A program made the translations under genes and the position numbers. Below, one piece after another: positions 32,751 through 43,616 of a stretch of DNA of 64,000 nt. The notes beneath the pieces are model-generated. The model was not told where the DNA came from, searched no databases, and was given only the letters and a program-made list of their open reading frames with translations. This DNA is from Trichosporon coremiiforme (Eukaryota > Basidiomycota > Tremellomycetes > Trichosporonales > Trichosporonaceae), in the NCBI GenBank assembly GCA_039545355.1, contig BCJJ01000016.1, positions 682,001 to 746,000 of the forward strand. Reading direction: 5' to 3'. Position 1 is the stretch's first letter. Each line of letters starts with the position of its first letter.

Positions 32751-33624
32751 CGCAAACATGGGTGCTGCGGGGCATCGTTAGCTTAAGTACGGGAGAGCGT
32801 GCGTACGAGGGGACGAGGCCGAACTCGCCGAGGATTCGGCGTCTTGCCCGCAGCTTGTTGGGTGAGTCCGCGCGGACCGGTGGGCCGAACCTCGTTGTGG
32901 ACCCTGCTTCCGGTGTCGGTCCTGGCGACCCATGTGGAGCGTTCCGCATCTAGCGTGCGCTTATCGAAGCTTGAAAGCAACGCTAACACACCTCTGTGTT
33001 CTATTTGTTCTCTTTCGGGAACGGATGCGGACTGCGGAGAGACTAGGCTCCCGGCAAGCTCGGAGGCAATGATGAGGTCGGTGCTGAACTGCTCCGATCG
33101 TGCCGAGATGACGCTGATGGACGCGTACTTCGCCGATAATCCCAACTGGACGCGTCGACGCCTCGGGGTCGGAGGAGCCCGACGACATAGTCACCGAGTG
33201 ATAACTGAACAAGGTTCAGAGAATGGGTGCTCCGAGAAGCATTCGGTCGCCAATCTTGCATTGAGGGCTGCGGTCTACATAGTGTTGTGGTGCACATACA
33301 CACACACACTGACACACTACTTACTCCTTGACAAGAGAGATGGAGAAGACTAGAGGTAGACAGCGCACGAGCGCAGACGCACCGATGGCAATCTGCTACC
33401 GCTGCCATGTTGCAGCCTGGAACATCACGCCGGGGCGCAACAATCATTCCAGGGGCACAGGCGAGCGCAACAATGTTAGGTGTGCGCCCTCCGTGATAGG
33501 CGCTCTGTCGCGATAGAGCTCGCCCTGCATGCCTGTGGACCCATGAACCGTTGCGGCCTTCCTTCCATGCGTCTCGTCTTCCTGACGATCATCTTCCTTG
33601 TCTAGACATCGCTCAACGGTCACT
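32751..33624. other. divergent intergenic region
   Basis: About 870 bp between the Asp-box gene (-) and the F-box-like gene (+). A short CA repeat ('acatacacacacacactgacacac') lies at 33293-33316. No other gene is supported. Confidence 0.4.
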
Positions 33625-34968
33625 ATGGACGACTTGTCCCGGGCTGTCTCTGAGAAGCTCTCGATCAGCAAGGATGACGCTCCCTCGGTCTCCGCCGAGG
33701 TGTCCGCCGCGAGCGCCAAGAAGCACTCGTCCGACCCCGACTCTATCCCTTCCATCGTCCCGTGGCAACCAGAGCTATGGTGCCATCAATTCCCCAGCAA
33801 CAACAAAATGATGGTCGGCAACATCACCGCAACCTCCCCTCTACCCACGGCCAACGAGACCAAGGTCACATACGACACGCACCCCCACATCATCGAACAG
33901 CTCCTCTGCTACGTGCACACCAGTACGCTGTTCGCGTTCCGTTCCACATGCCGCAAACTCCGCGACCGCGTCGATCTGGTGTTCGAGTCCCACATTGAAC
34001 TGCACATGGAGGGTGTGCAGCTCGTCTTTGAGACTCCCGCCAGGCGCGTTATCGAAGCGCAGCGCATTCCTCGCTTCTACAACCCCGCTCTGCATAACAT
34101 CCGCCTGGACGTCCGGCCGGCCTTGGAAGGCTTCAGCTATCACAACGAGAATAAGTATGACCATCACATCACCAACTTTACGGTGCATCACACCGTGGCC
34201 GATTGGTTTGCCGGTTTCCTCGAGAACATCAGGGTTCTCGACTTTCACGGCGGCGTCCTAGTGCACGCCCTGCCAGGCGCCCCTCCTAGGGAGGGACCCG
34301 ATGCACTTGGCGAGGTCACTGTCAAGAGTGTCAAGGTCCCCAAGATCCGCTTCTACCCCGACGTCAACTCCAACTGTGCTTTCGCAGCGGCGGTCCCATT
34401 TCACGCTGATGTCATCGAGTACCAGCCCAGCCTCTACCTGACCCAGCAGAGAATCGAAGGCTCGTGGTTGTTCTGGCCCAAGTGGGTTCCGGAATGTGAG
34501 GAGGTCGTGCACCACCTGATGCTGGGTATCAACCAGGAGTTCAACGTCGACCTCGACAGCGTGAAGCCCTTCGTATACCCACCCAGCGTGAAAAGGGTGG
34601 TCATCATCCTCCGCGTCGTCAAGCCTCCAGATCTCACCACTCTGACCCTCCCTGGCAGCACGGCCGATGAGAAATGCATCCCCCTCCTCACTCTCCTGAC
34701 CGGAATGCAGCGCATCTGCGGAGCACTCCAGCCGGACATCATATGGCAGTTCCATGGCTTCCAAGACACCATGCTTGCAACCCCGCAGGCAGGCGGGAAT
34801 CTGGAGGCAGACCTCGTGCCGAACACGGTCATGCTGTATCTCGTTCGCCTCCAAGCAGCCATGGACGAGACGGAGCTCAAGACGGACGAAGATTACCAGC
34901 GTAAGACAGCGGAGATGTGGGGTCGGGTCGTGTTCCACGGCAAGCCTATTGGTCCTCAAGCCATGTGA
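33625..34968 (+). CDS. F-box-like hypothetical protein
   Basis: Single exon, 447 aa from MDDLSRAVSEKL. Residues about 80-115 (PHIIEQLLCYVHTSTL, then FRSTCRKLRDRVD) follow the F-box pattern of a Pro-initiated helix, a Leu-rich second helix and a final 'STCRKLRD' turn. F-box proteins recruit substrates to SCF ubiquitin ligases. The remainder has no recognisable leucine-rich or WD repeats but has strand-helix alternation (NIRVLDFHGGVLVH, PSVKRVVIILRVV) like the many fungal F-box/LRR-remnant proteins. The start was chosen because the frame upstream lacks an ATG. The F-box assignment is inference. Confidence 0.6.
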   Translation: MDDLSRAVSEKLSISKDDAPSVSAEVSAASAKKHSSDPDSIPSIVPWQPELWCHQFPSNNKMMVGNITATSPLPTANETKVTYDTHPHIIEQLLCYVHTSTLFAFRSTCRKLRDRVDLVFESHIELHMEGVQLVFETPARRVIEAQRIPRFYNPALHNIRLDVRPALEGFSYHNENKYDHHITNFTVHHTVADWFAGFLENIRVLDFHGGVLVHALPGAPPREGPDALGEVTVKSVKVPKIRFYPDVNSNCAFAAAVPFHADVIEYQPSLYLTQQRIEGSWLFWPKWVPECEEVVHHLMLGINQEFNVDLDSVKPFVYPPSVKRVVIILRVVKPPDLTTLTLPGSTADEKCIPLLTLLTGMQRICGALQPDIIWQFHGFQDTMLATPQAGGNLEADLVPNTVMLYLVRLQAAMDETELKTDEDYQRKTAEMWGRVVFHGKPIGPQAM

Positions 34969-35781
34969 TTAGCGGTGCAAAGCCACCTCAGACAAGTGAA
35001 TGGCTCATTCGCCCTGTGACCCTTCCCGTGTCTTCCGATTGTTTTCGCATAATCAGTGAACAGTGAAAAGCGTTAGTCGGAATAGGAATGGCGACAACAT
35101 ATGCAAGCTGTGAATTAGCAAAGTATCACTGTCGACACTCAGAGAAGGTACCACTACGGTTGAAGGGACGCACGATGGGGAAGAAGAAGACGGGGACGAG
35201 AGATGAGACGTTGGCAGGGGCAAGTGTGGTGTCCCGGTCTGGGCCACTCGAGTGGTGGAGGCAATCGAAGACAAGCAGTATCCGCGGCTGATCTGCAGGC
35301 TCTCTCGTGTGACGATTGGGTGCCTGGCCAGAATCGTGCAGGGTATGGAGGGAGGAAGGTGGAGGCTGTGCCTGGGGGTGCGGGTGAGGTGTGGGTTGGG
35401 TGGGGAGGGGAGGGACAGGCTTGGATAGGGTTCCAGCGCCCCATTCCAGTCATTGTTCCTCGACTTCTACTTCCGACGGGGCTGCCCAATCCCTACACGC
35501 TACAAGGCTACAAGGCTACATGGCCCTCTCCCTCGGCAACCAGACTTCCTAAGCCATCCCAGCCATGGCTGACTGCAGTGTCCCGACTCACTGCCCGCCT
35601 GCCCGCTTGATTCTTCCTTGATCAATCCAATTCATCCTGCTACAGCGACTCCGACCATTTCCATCCCAAATCATGCTTTAGCCTCGACTGCCGACCGCAA
35701 TCCTCCATCTCCACTTATCTCTGCACTCATCCCCTCTCCACACTCTCCACACACACAACAGGCTCTGTGGCCAGCGCTCGC
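34969..35781. other. intergenic region, promoter of Zn2Cys6 gene
   Basis: About 810 bp. A small tandem 'gctacaagg' repeat (about three copies, 35495-35520) and a long pyrimidine-rich leader (about 35600-35760) precede the start. No gene is seen. Confidence 0.4.
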
Positions 35782-38048
35782 ATGCCCACCGTTCCAGAGC
35801 ACGTTCTGTCCTCCGCCACCCCTATCCGACTATGTCCACAGGCAAACGTCAACAAGCCTCAGGCATGCCAAGCTTGTCAACAGCGAAAGCGCAAAGTCAG
35901 TCTCACCCTCCACTTCATGTCTTCCTCGCCGCCAGTCGTTCACCGACTCCACGCTGATTCCTTGAGCTAACCTTCACAGTGCGATAGGAGAAGGCCCGAT
36001 TGCTCGACCTGCGTCAGGAGGAAGATCCCTTGCGTCTACGAGGTCAAGATCACAGACAGGAGTCACCCAAAGTAAGCTACATTCCTTGATCGCGACACGA
36101 GCTAACGTCAGCTTCCTCACCGACCTGCTCAAATCTGTCGAGGAGAAGGACAAGCGCATTGCCACCCTCGAAGCTCTGATCCAGTCGCAACTTCCCGGTG
36201 TCGTCATCAAGTCGTTGACCAACGATGAGCTCGCCGCCCTGTCTCTGTCAGCACCTGGTCCGTCGAGTGCCCCGATTGCGCCGCCCGCGCCGCCTGCCCC
36301 GTTGCCTGGACCACTAGTGTCAAAACCTGGCCCATCACGTCAGGACGCAACCTTCGTTGCAGGGAAGGGATCTGAGAAGATGTCGGCGGCCTTACTCTCT
36401 TCCGTCGAGAACCGCCTCGCGAACCTCGACTTCACTGCGCCCTCATCCAAGCTGAGGTCTGTTCGGACACTGAAGCTCACGGTTGTGTCGTTCATGCACT
36501 CCCAGCTCGGAGCTAACGCCGAGTCGCTCGACAGTGTCACCGACTTCACCAACGTCGCCGTCTGGCCGCCGTTCGACCTCGGCGCAAAGTGCATCCGGGC
36601 TTTTGTTCAAAACAATGCGACGTGCCCGATATTCAGAGAGTGCGAGATGATGGAATGGTGAGTTCTGATGCCGCGTACTGCTAACTCTCAGCCTGCGCGA
36701 AATCTACAAGGGCAACCCCGACGAGACGGCAACACCGCTGCAGACGTATACGTTTTTCCTCGTGTTCGCTCTCGGCCTCGTCTGGCTCTCCAGGGGAAAG
36801 AAGGGCGACAAGATCGACACGACGTTGCTGAGAAACCGAGCCCTACGCAACCTCTCAGAGGTGCTGAAGACAGAGAGTGGCGTCGTGAGTCAACCTGTCT
36901 GACCAAGCTGACGTCAGACATGCTGTTCCTCCCTGTTCCTCCTCAGCTTCTGGTCCGTATTCGACTCTGGCGGCCCCGACCTCGTGCCGATTTTCCCGAT
37001 TGTCGTTGAACTCGCTCAGTACTACAAGCTGCATCAGGAGCCGAACCCGTCGCTGCCGATCGAGGAGCAAGACCGCCGCCGAGCTCTGTTTTGGTCGATC
37101 TATAACCAGGAGAGGGGCATGGCTGGTGTGCTGCAGACGCCAGTCGAGCTGAAGGACGAGAACGTCACGGTGTCCCTGCCACTGCGGCTCGACGACCTTG
37201 GGCCGCTGACCGAGGGTGCCGACCCCGTCATCTGGTACCGGCACATGACTGCAATGCGGCAAATCTTCTGGGACGTGTACCACTTTGCGTGGAAGGCAAA
37301 GCCCAACGATGAGCTGCGGGCGAGCCTGCAGATGCGTCTCGACGAGTGGCACACGCGCAACCCTCGAGGCGACGCCAACGACGGCGACAACTACTTTGAC
37401 CTGTACTACCACACGATCCGTGCGCAGTTGTACCGGCCAACGACGGACGTTGTCCCGGTCTGGCAATTGGCGATCCTCGAGGTATCGGCGTTCAAGTCGC
37501 TGTCGGTCGCAATGAAGCTGTACCAGGAGCGCAAGTGGGTCGACAACCCGTTCCACCTGTCACATGCCATCGCGATGGGCATGTCTTTGCTGTACTCGCT
37601 GCTGCAAAACTGCCGGACGGACCCGAGCAAGCAAGAGGATCCGGACTGGCGCAACCGCGCAATCTCCATGATCGCGCAGTGCCAGGAGGTCGTGAGCCTG
37701 ATCTGCTCTGGGTGGCCCCAAATCTTGCACCTGTCGCGAGCGTTCAACGAGCTGTCGAACCGGATCCTGACGACGATATGCGGCTCATACCCGAACCCGC
37801 TCGCTGACAATGCACCACCGCACGACATGCCGCGGCTGCCAGAGGACGGCCAGCAGCAGCCGATGGACGGGCTGCCGGGGCACACGCCCAACTCGGACGA
37901 CGCAATGTGGCTGAATGGCGCCATCTCCAACTTGCAGAACACGGAGATCGAGATGAACCCTGCCGACCTGGAGGCGTTCATGGAGAGCATAGGCTGGTCG
38001 CAGGAGTGGGCCTTGGGGTTTGAGCCGGTAGCCGCAGGGATGGCCTGA
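35782..38048 (+). CDS. Zn2Cys6 (Gal4-type) transcription factor
   Basis: Fungal binuclear-zinc-cluster regulator. Exons 35782-35895, 35980-36071, 36112-36657, 36692-36884 and 36918-38048 total 2076 nt, i.e. 691 aa. The cluster occupies residues 29-56 (C29xxC32, C39 after intron 1, C46xxC49, C56), with the basic QRKRKCDRRRPDC core. A short coiled-coil dimerisation segment follows (FLTDLLKSVEEKDKRIATLE). A Pro/Ala-rich spacer leads to the fungal transcription-factor domain, whose hallmark RRRALFWSIYNQERGMAG is near residue 340. Intron 1 separates the two halves of the zinc cluster, a common position. The gene converges on the BVMO gene, only 130 bp away. Regulation of that gene is possible but unshown. 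Confidence 0.88.
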
Positions 38049-38178
38049 GCCTCGGCAGAGGGGGGTGCTGCGTCATTAGTGGCGGGCTTAGTACTAGTAG
38101 TAATCTGTATTCATAGCGAGATATCCATCACAACTTGTTCTTGTGTGTGTTCGTATAAACTTCTTGTCGTTCTTGTAC

Positions 38179-40049
38179 CTAGATGTGGATGATGTCCTTG
38201 TGCCTGCTCCGCATCTCGTCAAAGTAGAAAGCGGGGTCGTAGTGGGGGGCAATCTGCCCGTCACCGAGCCAGCTCATGCTGTGCTTGTAGTTGGGATCGC
38301 GCTCGTACTCCCAGTCCTCCCACCGCGGCTCCCTCAACGCCGCAACGGCATGCTGGCTGCTGCCAGGCCACAGCGTGCGGATCGTCCCATGTCCGCCGCT
38401 CTTGTACCAACTGGGACAGTCTGTGCTGTACACGGTCCTAGGGAAGAACGAGTCCGTATAGCGGATCCAGTCCTGAATAGCGCTGTCCTTGGGGACCATG
38501 GAGCGCAGGCCTTCGCGCTGGCACTTGGCGATACATTTCGCGGCGTAGGCGAGTTCGGCCTCCATAATAATGAGCAGGTTGCCGGTGCCGACGTGCGACT
38601 GGGGGCCGAGCACAGTGAAGAAGTTGGGCATGTGCGGCGCGCCGACGCTCATGTAGCTGACGGGCTCGTAGTCCCACAGGTCCTGGAGGTTGTCGCCCGT
38701 GACTTCGTTGACGATAGGGAAACGCGGCTTCGCGTCGGCCTTGAAGCCCGTCGCGCAGATGATGGCGTCGAGCTCGAATTCTTGCCCGGCCTTGGTGCGG
38801 ATCCCCCGCTCCGTGAAACACTCCAGGTCGTCCGTCACGAAGGAGGTGTTGGGCTGCGCTAGGGCCTCGAGGTACCCGGGCCCGGGGGTTAGGCGCTTGC
38901 ATCCGACGGCGAAGTCGGGGACAATCTTGTCGGCCAGCTCGGGCTTGGAGTCGAGTTTGGAGCGCATCTTGGCCTCGCTGAGGGCACGGAAGCCGTTCTG
39001 CGCCTTTGTCTCGCGATGGATGAGGAAGTGCTGCAGGCCCATCTCGCGCTCGACGACCATGCGGAAGTCCTTGTAGTTGTCAAAGTTGGAGAGGTAGTCC
39101 TTCTCGGCGTCCGTGAAGCGGTAGTTGGACTCCTTGCTGGGGTCGATGCCCATAGACGCGAGGATCGAGTCGCCATACGTTCCAATGATCCAGGTGCGGG
39201 AGCGGCCGAAGGAGACGAGCTCGCGGCACTTGGTCTGCATGACGGGGATGATTTGGATGGCACTCGAGCCGACACCAATCACGCCGACACGCTTGTCGCT
39301 CCAGTCCATACCCTCCTCTTCTTCCTTGGCCGCGTCCCACTTGCCCGAATGGCGCAGGATGCCCTTGTACTTCTCGCGGCCGGGGATGTCGGGCCAGATC
39401 GGGTTGGAGAGCAGGCCGGGCGAGTAGTAGATGAAGTCGGCCGGGTCCTTGATGATGTTTCCGGTGGAGAGATCCTTGATCTGGACGTTCCACTGCTTCC
39501 CGTCCCAGCGCGAGTCAATGACTTCATGCTGCAGCTTGATCAGGGGGCGGAGGTTGTAGTGCTCCACCACGCGAGAGAGGTAGGTCTTGATCTCGGCGCC
39601 GCCGGCGTAGAACTTGTCCCACTTCGAGTTGGACGCGAAGGTGTACGTGTATGTCGCGGCGGGGACGTCGCAGGCGACGCCCATGTAGCGGTTGATGTTC
39701 CCTGAGTATTAGCGAACTGAGCCGGAGGCGAGGCGAGCCGCAGTGCGCTACTGCAGAGCAGTACCACACTGCAGCACGCTACCAACTCACAGACCCCACC
39801 GATATCATCGGCCCGGTCGTAGACTTGCAGGTCAAGGTTGCGGATCTGCTGGGGGAGATAGATGGCCGCTCCGAGTCCTGAGAAGCCGGCGCCAATGACA
39901 ATGACGCGCACGGGACGGCCCTCATCGACGCCATGGGGCACGAGAGGCGGGAGGCCGAGGGATTCGGCAATGTCGCGCGCCTCTTGCGCCTGCGCGGCGC
40001 GGGCGGCGGGGGTGTTGGGCGTAGGCGTGTGGTCCAGGGTGACTACCAT
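38179..40049 (-). CDS. Baeyer-Villiger-type flavin monooxygenase
   Basis: FAD/NADPH enzyme inserting oxygen into ketones or related substrates (cyclohexanone/phenylacetone monooxygenase class). Exons 40049-39791 and 39701-38179 total 1782 nt, i.e. 593 aa. FAD-binding GAGFSGLGAA lies near residue 52 and a second Rossmann GVGSSAIQI near 230. Between them is YKGILRHSGKWD, matching the BVMO fingerprint FxGxxxHxxxW(P/D) with Tyr for Phe. ATGF is present near residue 405. The 88-nt intron is the longest simple one nearby and splits the conserved GGVW. Upstream lies a dense cluster of GCGGGG boxes, suggesting carbon-source control. The substrate is unknown. Confidence 0.88.
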
Positions 40050-40260
40050 GGTGATTGGTGACAGTTGAGAAGCTCGAGGAGGGAGCTGGTGAGGAGAAGC
40101 TCAAGTCTCGAGACGACGTGTTTTATACCATCTCGCCGGAGTCGGAATGGAAGGTGGGAGGCACTATCGGGGCAGTACGCCTCCCCACATACTGGTCGTA
40201 AGGAACAATCGGCGGGAGGAGTGAACCTTCTCCCAGCAGGCGATCGGAAGCGGTACCTTG

Positions 40261-41558
40261 CCCCGCAACGTTCGTGGCGGTAACGAGCTCATGGGTAGGC
40301 TGGCGGGAGGCTGCCCCGCAATCTGGGGGAAGAGGGGCCGAGTGCCCCGCAACACAAGGTCGTGCTGGCGCCGCGAACTGTGGTGTCCCAGCGTCGGGAC
40401 GGCGATGAGCCCCGCAACTTGAGTGAGGATGACACCGTAGGAAGCGACTTCGAGAGCTGTGGTCGGGCGGTGAGCTGCCCCGCAGACTGCTGTAGCAGGT
40501 GATCCTCGGAAGGTGCATGCATTGAGAGAGACCATGTACCGGGGACGGTGGAGTCGGACAAGAGCGACAAGGCGGCAAGGCGGCAAGGCGGGGTCTGTCC
40601 CCGCAAGTCATGACCGGTTGGGTGGTGGAGTACACAGGTCATTATGCGGGGACGGCCGTACTGTATCGGTACAGGCAGACGGAGATGGCAGCCAGTATCG
40701 CTCGGCAACCACTCGCCTGCAGGAAGCCGAACGGTATGACGCATGACATAAGGTCAGCTTCGTCAGAGAACAACGCAAAGAGTGCCATCTGGGCCCCGCG
40801 ACCCCAGTCCAGGACTGGCGCTCAGCCTCGAGCTCAGCCACACGTCAGTCACCTCCCACGTCCCTCCATCAACACGTCCCACCCCGTAGTCAGGCGCAGT
40901 GATCACGAGGGACACCTCCACTACCTCGCCGTCCACGCGACTAGGCGAACAGATCAAGAGAGGCGGAGAAAAGTCCGCCTTCACCAAGAGACGAGATTGC
41001 GGACACGAGTCCGCCACTCTCCCACGCTTGTCCTTCATCTCAGCACTGTAGCGCTATGAAACGGCGGACCTCTTCGCCGCCGTTGCGGATACCTTGTCCA
41101 CCACTTGGACCTCCACCCCGCCATATCAGCTGCCCATGCTCCGGGCCCGAACTCGTGAGACAGCTGGACAGTGCGGGGAATGTTTGCGGCGTGGGAGTGA
41201 GAATTGCGGGGTCGTCCGCCAACAAACACGACAGGGCCGACCCGATCGCTTTGCCCATGTGACTCTCCTGGCGGGGGAGTGCCCCGCAACACCTTCGCGT
41301 TCATGCTTGCTTGTGTACCTGTCCGACTCATGTCCGGGTCGGCAGCTGGAATGATAGTGAGCGGATGCCGGGACATTCGAAATGTTCTGTTGTTGTCGGA
41401 TGAAGCCGACGCTGGGTGACTGCCCTCGAGCTCGGACGCCGGGCCTAGCTTATCGTCAATAGAGGTAAGGAGCAGTATACCAAAGGAGGTCCACGTCGTG
41501 TCGGGAGAGCTTAGTGTCGGATCTCGGACTGATAACAACTGGCGGAAAGTGACCCCGC
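40261..41558. promoter_or_regulatory. dense GCGGGG/CCCCGC (Mig1/CreA-like) site cluster
   Basis: About fifteen exact GCGGGG or CCCCGC hexamers lie in 1.3 kb of non-coding DNA: 40261, 40314, 40345, 40410, 40478, 40588, 40599, 40646, 40794, 41116, 41173, 41216, 41271, 41282 and 41553. By chance under one would be expected. Seven read CCCCGCA (40261, 40314, 40345, 40410, 40478, 40599, 41282). Two have an A/T stretch just before GCGGGG (attatgcgggg at 40641, gaattgcgggg at 41211), the classical Mig1 arrangement. The cluster begins 212 bp upstream of the BVMO ATG and also lies upstream of the plus-strand gene at 42828. Mig1/CreA-type C2H2 repressors recognise SYGGRG; binding here is inference. Confidence 0.55.
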
Positions 41559-42827
41559 CGTTGCGGGTGGTTGCGCGCGTCACGTGCAATGCTCACCTTG
41601 GCTGGTCGAGCCTTATAAGAACTAGACGCCAACTCTTGCCAGGCAGCAGGGGAGATGCAACGCTCCTACCACACACTGCAGTCCATCCGGCTGTTCTTAC
41701 GGTATGCACTGCTGGGTCAAGGAACATGCCACGCAGGGTCGAACACAGGGTTGCTCGGCCCGAGGAAGATCCCCAGTCGAGATCTCGCACCTAGGGTGAG
41801 CGCTTGGCAGTAAGTCCCTTGCTCGGCGGTGATCTCGGCAGATTTGGGCGCATGGCGGAACGACCGTAAGAACGTTGAAGAAACAGATAGTCACGAGCAA
41901 CGAGAGAGGAGCGATGGTAAGATATTGAACGGCGGTGCAGATTCTGATACCGCCGTACGCTTGAATGGCAGAATGTGTTGGATGACGAAACTGGGTGAGT
42001 AATAGGACCCGGCAGTCTGGAACCGCCCATCTCGTTGCCCTGTCTTATCCATTGCGCCCAGGATTTCGGAGGCCGCTCGGTGTGCCTGTACGCCTGTACG
42101 CCTCCGAGCGCCTCCGGTACAACCTGTGCGATCCTGTGTGCGAGACCTGCGGCGCCAGGCGATTCGTTGTTGGGCAGATCCGGAACTCGGGGACGAGATG
42201 AACTTCACCCGGTATCGTGTGTTGGACGAGCCGGGTTCAACGGGAGCGCAGTCGAATGCAAAGCCATGCCTGACATGGCTGAGGATCTGAAACGGCGCAG
42301 GCTCCGGTGGACAGGCGCATACCCACCAGGGCCCTGACGTCACCCACAACGCACCCTGCCGCATGCTGCCTTCTCCTCCCGTCTCAATGTCCTGTCCCTG
42401 GCGTTTGGGCTTATGACTCTCTCAACCGGCTGCAACTGCGCACACCTCGACCCTCATCCCTCATCCCTCATCCCTCATCCCTCATCCCTCATCCCTCATC
42501 CCTCATCCCTCAGCGCCTGTCTCAGGACAGAGCTAGTCGCTGACCTCCCTCTGCTTCGCAACGCACGCGGTATCCCACGCTGCCAGCCCGTCGCAGCTCC
42601 CAACACGCAGTATTCCAATCCCCGTTATGCTTACTTCTTGAACTTTACTCTTTCCTTCTTCACACTTCGCCCACACAGCCTTCTCACGCCTGGTAGCACG
42701 CCTCCTGCTCGCTGCTCGACCCACACTCCTTCACTTCAACTTCGAGCGACGTCTTCCTCCCATTCCTCTTCTTCCTTCTCTTTCTCACTCGACCTCCAAA
42801 CCACGGACAGTAACGAACTCACTCGAC
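41559..42827. other. intergenic region with orphan TATA and small inverted repeats
   Basis: A TATA-like 'ttataag' lies at 41613-41619 without a convincing gene after it. An 11-bp perfect inverted repeat pairs 41693-41703 with 41873-41883. An 8-bp stem with 12-nt loop lies at 41929-41956 (acggcggt/accgccgt). The right end is a C/T-rich leader for the gene at 42828. Open frames here have no features. Confidence 0.4.
42451..42513 (+). repeat. tandem heptamer (CCCTCAT)n
   Basis: About nine consecutive copies of ccctcat, with only the last ending in g, in the pyrimidine-rich region upstream of the small membrane protein gene. Its length is probably variable between strains. Confidence 0.9.
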
Positions 42828-43439
42828 ATGGAGTCCACCTTCACCGACGACCTCGTCCTCCCCTCCCGCCTGCAGAGGTGGGACACGCTGTTCCGATTCC
42901 GAAACCTCGGCGTCAACGTCGGCTCGCTGTTCCTCGGCGTCTTCATGGGCAAGCTGCTGAGCGGCGTCCTCTTCCCCTCCCTTGCTGAGCGCGGTTGCTA
43001 CGTCGGCTGGGCCGCGCGCGCGGCCGTGCCACTCACCTCCTGCGGCGCTGTGCTGCTCTTCCTCCTGTGCGCTGTATGGGAGGCGTGTGTTCGGGACCAC
43101 AGTGACCACTCTCGTGAGTACTCCTGAGGTTCGAGCAAGCAATCGCAGCTAGTCTTCACTTTGGAAAGCTAACACTCAGGTCTGAAGCAGCGCAAGGAAG
43201 CGTGGAAGACGGCAATCGCTGCGGATGAGACCCTGGCCCTGGCCAAGTGCGAGATCGATGAGCGAAGGACGGACATGCACCGCATGACTGAGGAACAGCT
43301 CGCACAGGTCATGGACGCCAAGCCGCAGCTCTGTGGGCGCATTACGGTGGACGACGCCGCTGCGGCGTGCGCACTCCTCGAGCGCAGGAGGCTGTCCCGG
43401 TGGCGAGTCTGGCGCGGGCGCGGCGTCCAGCTTGCGTAA
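42828..43439 (+). CDS. small two-helix membrane protein, unknown
   Basis: Exons 42828-43113 and 43180-43439 encode 181 aa. Two hydrophobic stretches (GSLFLGVFMGKLLSGVLF near residue 40 and VPLTSCGAVLLFLLCAVW near 75) are probably transmembrane helices joined by a short loop. Exon 2 encodes a soluble, charged helical tail (LKQRKEAWKTAIAADETLA, ERRTDMHRMTEEQLAQVMD). I recognise no family. The intron has a GTGAGT donor and a CTAAC branch (aagctaacactcag), so the join is secure. Confidence 0.65.
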
Positions 43440-43616
43440 GGCTGCGATCCTCTCGATAATCTGTCACAATCACGAACTGCAACCGACAAACGAACAGATA
43501 GACACTGCTGAGCAGTTGAATGTATATTATGCAACGTCATGACACAAAAGGAGCATCCCGGCCGCCGACCGGTGGCGGAACAGTCAAGTGCGGAGGAACA
43601 CACTCTATATGCAGAT

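Noticed and set aside
30914..32953. 679-codon open frame antisense to the Asp-box gene
   Set aside because: Its product is Val/Gly/Leu/Arg-rich without domains. It is the usual mirror of a GC-rich coding strand, while the minus strand has a signal peptide and Asp-box.
42225..42250. Possible tRNA B-box ('gggttcaacgggagc')
   Set aside because: The flanking T-stem does not pair and no A-box or acceptor stem is found. I found no convincing tRNA gene anywhere in the window.
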